7,158 nt of DNA from Nitrospirae bacterium GWC2_56_14. Lineage in GTDB: Bacteria > Nitrospirota > UBA9217. Of the stretch, positions 4,989-7,158 are shown one piece after another. The translations under genes were made by a program, and so were the position numbers. Every line of letters begins with the position of its first letter. Within the stretch, counting starts at the first letter, position 1. The DNA is taken from contig MHDY01000045.1 of NCBI GenBank assembly GCA_001803705.1, positions 1 to 7,158 on the forward strand, read 5' to 3'. The notes beneath the pieces are model-generated. The model was not told the origin of the DNA. It made no database searches and saw only the letters and a program-made list of their open reading frames with translations.

Positions 4989-5693
4989 ATGGAGCGTAGT
5001 GGTCAGGACAGGACATCAGCGGTGAAAGAACGCGAAGCATCATCCCGTGAGCTTTCTCACCCGGGAAAAAAGGGGAAAGCCGGCGCGCAGGCCGCGGAAG
5101 TATCGGGTCAGGCCTTGGGCAGAATGGTCGAGGCGTTCACCAGGCTTCCGGGTATCGGCAAGAAAAGCGCCGAACGTCTTGCTTTTGCCATTCTGGGCAT
5201 GCCGCCCGAGGAAGCCTTCGGGATCGCGCAGGCGATCCTGGACCTGAAGAACAACAGCCGCTACTGCACGGTCTGTAATAACATTACCGAGGACGAGATC
5301 TGCGGTCTTTGCCGCGATGAAAAACGCGATCCTTCACGCATCTGCGTTGTGGAAGAACCGAGCAATATTCTGATCCTCGAGAAGACCGGGATCTTCCGGG
5401 GCCGCTACCATGCGCTCATGGGTTCCCTCTCGCCGCTTGACGGCATCGGACCCGAGGATCTCAGGATCGACGGACTCATGGAGCGTCTCCGGGCAGGCGG
5501 CGTAAAAGAGGTCATTATTGCAACGAACCCGACCGTCAAGGGTGAGACAACGGCCCTCTATCTTTCGAAATTGATCAAACCCCTCGGCATCAGCGTAAGC
5601 CGCATCGCCTATGGGCTCCCCGTGGGAGGGGACATCGAGTACGCCGATGAGAATACCGTGCTGCGGGCGCTTGAAGGACGAAGAGAAATGTAA
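4989..5693 (+). CDS. recR: Recombination mediator protein RecR, with N-terminal extension
   Basis: RecR acts with RecF and RecO to load RecA onto gapped single-stranded DNA during recombinational repair. The domains appear in order. A helix-hairpin-helix is at LPGIGKKSAERLAF (53-66). A four-cysteine zinc finger follows (Cys93, Cys96, Cys105, Cys108). The Toprim domain starts at ICVVEEP (118-124) and continues through GRYHALMGSLSPLDGIGP. The C-terminal segment includes TNPTVKGETTALYLSKLI and the motif GLPVGGDIEYADENTVLRAL. At 234 residues it exceeds the usual ~200 because about 38 hydrophilic residues precede the normal start region. The ATG at 4989 has no good ribosome binding site. A TTG at 5115 or the ATG at 5124 would give a near-standard or slightly short protein but also lack clear signals, so the start is uncertain. 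Confidence 0.95.
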   Translation: MERSGQDRTSAVKEREASSRELSHPGKKGKAGAQAAEVSGQALGRMVEAFTRLPGIGKKSAERLAFAILGMPPEEAFGIAQAILDLKNNSRYCTVCNNITEDEICGLCRDEKRDPSRICVVEEPSNILILEKTGIFRGRYHALMGSLSPLDGIGPEDLRIDGLMERLRAGGVKEVIIATNPTVKGETTALYLSKLIKPLGISVSRIAYGLPVGGDIEYADENTVLRALEGRREM

Positions 5694-5699
5694 TTTAAT

Positions 5700-5770
5700 G
5701 CGGAATGCGGATTGCGGATTGCGGAATGAACACATCACTCCGAACTCCAAACTCCATGCTCCGAACTGAG
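5700..5770. repeat. Heptad repeat element E, between recR and porG
   Basis: The left block holds four in-register 7-base units, gcggaat, gcggatt, gcggatt, gcggaat (5700-5727). After nine bases, a second block follows: actccga, actccaa, actccat, gctccga, actgag (5737-5770). The left family resembles the reverse complement of element C and the right family matches elements B and D. The blocks are therefore of different families and pair only poorly. The element fills almost all the space from the recR stop to the porG ribosome binding site. Confidence 0.8.
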
Positions 5771-5772
5771 TT

Positions 5773-5778
5773 GGGAGG
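5773..5778 (+). promoter_or_regulatory. Ribosome binding site of porG
   Basis: gggagg lies five bases upstream of the ATG at 5784 and directly follows heptad element E. It supports this start. Confidence 0.75.
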
Positions 5779-5783
5779 ATATT

Positions 5784-6359
5784 ATGGCAGAAATGATCGA
5801 GATCAGATGGCATGGCCGGGGTGGTCAGGGAACGGTGACCGCGGCCAAAGTGCTTGCAGACGCCTGTCTATCCGGCGGACGCAACGTGCAGGCATTCCCG
5901 GAATACGGACCGGAGCGAGCAGGAGCGCCGCTTCGCGCCTATAACCGGATCAGCGAGAAGATCCTCCGGATGCACTGCCCGGTCCTGAACCCGGGCGTGG
6001 TAGCCGTGGTGGACGCAACGCTCCTTGACGCGATCAATGTCGCCGAGGGCGCGAAAGACGATGCGGTCTTCATCATCAACACGAGCAAGGACCCGAAAGA
6101 CGTGCGGGCAAAATTAAAAGCCAAACCGACCCAGAGGGTCTTCACCATCGATGCGTCCAAGATCTCAACCGAGACCATCGGCCGGAATATGCCGAACTCC
6201 TGTATGCTTGGTGCGGTGAACCGGGCCACGGCGATCGTGACCATGGAAGTGCTGCTCGACGACGTGAAGGGCAGCTTCGGCAAGAAATTCGCGCAGAAGA
6301 TCATCGACGGCAACCTGACCGCGGTGAAGCGCGGATACGAGGAGGTACACGAAGGATGA
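5784..6359 (+). CDS. porG: 2-oxoacid:ferredoxin oxidoreductase, gamma subunit
   Basis: This is the gamma subunit of a cytoplasmic pyruvate (or related 2-oxoacid):ferredoxin oxidoreductase. In multi-subunit forms this chain contributes to CoA binding and complex assembly. The 191-residue protein begins MAEMIEIRWHGRGGQGTVTA; the GRGGQG loop and the later YGPERAGAPLRAYNRIS (residues 42-58) are hallmarks of the gamma family. The middle has VAVVDATLLDAI and the C-terminal half NSCMLGAVNRAT, again typical, and the length is normal. The gene starts a tight operon: its TGA overlaps the porD ATG by four bases (6356-6359). The substrate cannot be fixed from this subunit; pyruvate is most common, and 2-oxoisovalerate or 2-oxoglutarate are alternatives. 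Confidence 0.95.
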   Translation: MAEMIEIRWHGRGGQGTVTAAKVLADACLSGGRNVQAFPEYGPERAGAPLRAYNRISEKILRMHCPVLNPGVVAVVDATLLDAINVAEGAKDDAVFIINTSKDPKDVRAKLKAKPTQRVFTIDASKISTETIGRNMPNSCMLGAVNRATAIVTMEVLLDDVKGSFGKKFAQKIIDGNLTAVKRGYEEVHEG

Positions 6360-6649
6360 AACAGATGAACTGGAAAGAATTGCCCCATGCCGGCACCATT
6401 CTGAAGGCCGGCAATGCCAATGAATATAAGACCGGCTCGTGGCGTTCGCTCAAGCCGCGCTGGATCGAGGAGAACTGCATCCAGTGCCTCTTCTGCTGGG
6501 TCTACTGCCCCGATTCCGCGATCCCCGTAAAAGAGGAAAAACGGGTGAACTTCGATTACGACCACTGCAAAGGCTGTGGTGTCTGCGCCATGGAGTGTCC
6601 GGGCAAAAAAGGCAACAAGGCCATTGTCATGGAAGAGGAGGAGAAATAA
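6356..6649 (+). CDS. porD: 2-oxoacid:ferredoxin oxidoreductase, delta (ferredoxin-like) subunit
   Basis: This is the electron-transfer subunit of the same complex, a 97-residue 2[4Fe-4S] ferredoxin-type protein that passes electrons from the catalytic subunits to free ferredoxin. Two complete cluster motifs are visible: Cys41, Cys44, Cys47 with Cys51-Pro, and Cys71, Cys74, Cys77 with Cys81-Pro. The N-terminal stretch EYKTGSWRSLKPRW (23-36) is the extension typical of delta subunits and absent from free ferredoxins. The ATG at 6356 overlaps the porG stop, and ggaggt (6341-6346) inside porG sits nine bases upstream, so translation is probably coupled. porA starts one base after its TAA. Confidence 0.96.
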   Translation: MKQMNWKELPHAGTILKAGNANEYKTGSWRSLKPRWIEENCIQCLFCWVYCPDSAIPVKEEKRVNFDYDHCKGCGVCAMECPGKKGNKAIVMEEEEK

Positions 6650-6650
6650 C

Positions 6651-7158
6651 ATGGCAATAACGACGACCAAGACCGTGGCGGTCACCGGCAACCAGGCCGT
6701 TGCCGAAGCGCTCCGCCAGCTGAACCCCGATGTCATGCCGGCCTATCCCATCACGCCCTCAACGGGCATCATGGAGTCGTTCACCTCGTTCGTTTCGAAC
6801 GGCAAGGTGGATACCGAGACCATCCTCGTTGAGAGCGAGCACAGCGCCATGAGCGCCTGCATCGGCGCATCGGCAGCAGGCGGCCGCGTGGCGACAGCGA
6901 CCAGCGCCCAGGGCCTTGCCCTCATGTGGGAGATGCTGCACATTGCGTCAGGCTACCGCCTGCCGATACTGATGGCCCTGGTGAACCGGGCCCTTTCCGC
7001 GCCGCTCAACATCCACGGCGACCATTCGGACGGCATGGGCATGCGCGACTGCGGCTGGATCCAGCTCTTTTCCGAGAACGCCCAGGAAGCCTATGACAAT
7101 ACGATCATGGCCTACCGCATTGCCGAGCATAAGGACGTGCGTCTGCCCATCGCCGTCA
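6651..7158 (+). CDS. porA: 2-oxoacid:ferredoxin oxidoreductase, alpha subunit (3' end outside window)
   Basis: This is the alpha subunit, which forms part of the thiamine-pyrophosphate active site with the beta subunit. The frame is open from the ATG at 6651 to the right edge, giving 169 residues of a protein usually near 390. The N terminus reads MAITTTKTVAVTGNQAVAEAL. AYPITPSTGIMESF (about 31-44) is the conserved pyrimidine-binding-domain motif of PorA. VESEHSAMSACIGASAAGGR and then TATSAQGLALMWEMLHIASG carry the conserved glutamate region and following loop. HGDHSDGMGMRDCGWIQLFS is likewise family-typical. A purine-rich gaggaggag just before the porD stop can serve as ribosome binding site. 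A beta subunit (porB) is expected just downstream but is not in the window. Confidence 0.96.
   Translation, partial: MAITTTKTVAVTGNQAVAEALRQLNPDVMPAYPITPSTGIMESFTSFVSNGKVDTETILVESEHSAMSACIGASAAGGRVATATSAQGLALMWEMLHIASGYRLPILMALVNRALSAPLNIHGDHSDGMGMRDCGWIQLFSENAQEAYDNTIMAYRIAEHKDVRLPIAV

Noticed and set aside
5939..6736. Long open frame on the minus strand opposite porG-porD-porA
   Set aside because: It is the shadow of three clearly conserved genes, has no recognisable domain and low-complexity composition. Other minus-strand frames in the window are rejected for the same reason.

Overview
This is a 7.2 kb stretch of a GC-rich bacterial chromosome with every convincing gene on the + strand. 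It carries core translation and DNA-replication/repair genes, then the start of an anaerobic oxidoreductase operon. All tRNAs encode their CCA ends. The order serS, tRNA genes, tadA, ffs, dnaX, ybaB, recR, followed by a multi-subunit 2-oxoacid:ferredoxin oxidoreductase, suggests an anaerobic or microaerophilic Gram-negative bacterium of the Nitrospirota or Desulfobacterota/Desulfuromonadota type. That placement is inferred from gene order and protein character, not from a search.

Layout. Positions 1-574 hold the C-terminal part of seryl-tRNA synthetase. Four tRNA-Ser genes follow, with anticodons TGA (639-724), GCT (822-911), CGA (2168-2257) and GGA (2332-2419); together they cover all six serine codons. 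Between the second and third lie a small lipoprotein gene (984-1493) with a strong terminator, a tRNA-Arg(ACG) gene (1557-1633) and tadA (1670-2149), whose product makes inosine-34 in exactly that tRNA. The SRP RNA gene ffs (2504-2616) comes next, then a 238-base non-coding stretch that looks structured, then dnaX (2855-4507), ybaB/ebfC (4656-4976) and recR (4989-5693). The window ends in porG-porD-porA (5784 to the right edge), whose genes overlap or nearly touch.

How the genes work together. The left half keeps enzymes beside their RNA substrates: SerRS with a full tRNA-Ser set, and TadA with tRNA-Arg(ACG). The middle is the common dnaX-ybaB-recR replication/repair cassette next to the SRP RNA. 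The right end encodes the gamma, delta and alpha subunits of a heteromeric thiamine-pyrophosphate/iron-sulfur oxidoreductase that interconverts a 2-oxoacid (probably pyruvate) and an acyl-CoA using ferredoxin.

The least expected signal is a set of five intergenic elements built from degenerate 7-base repeats (543-623, 746-810, 2264-2322, 2438-2490, 5700-5770). In each, a left block is followed by an opposing right block, so most can fold into hairpins. One runs into the 3' end of serS and encodes the enzyme's last residues, and two are diverged copies of each other. They resemble in style the heptanucleotide short tandem repeats known from cyanobacteria. I see no defence system, insertion sequence or CRISPR array.
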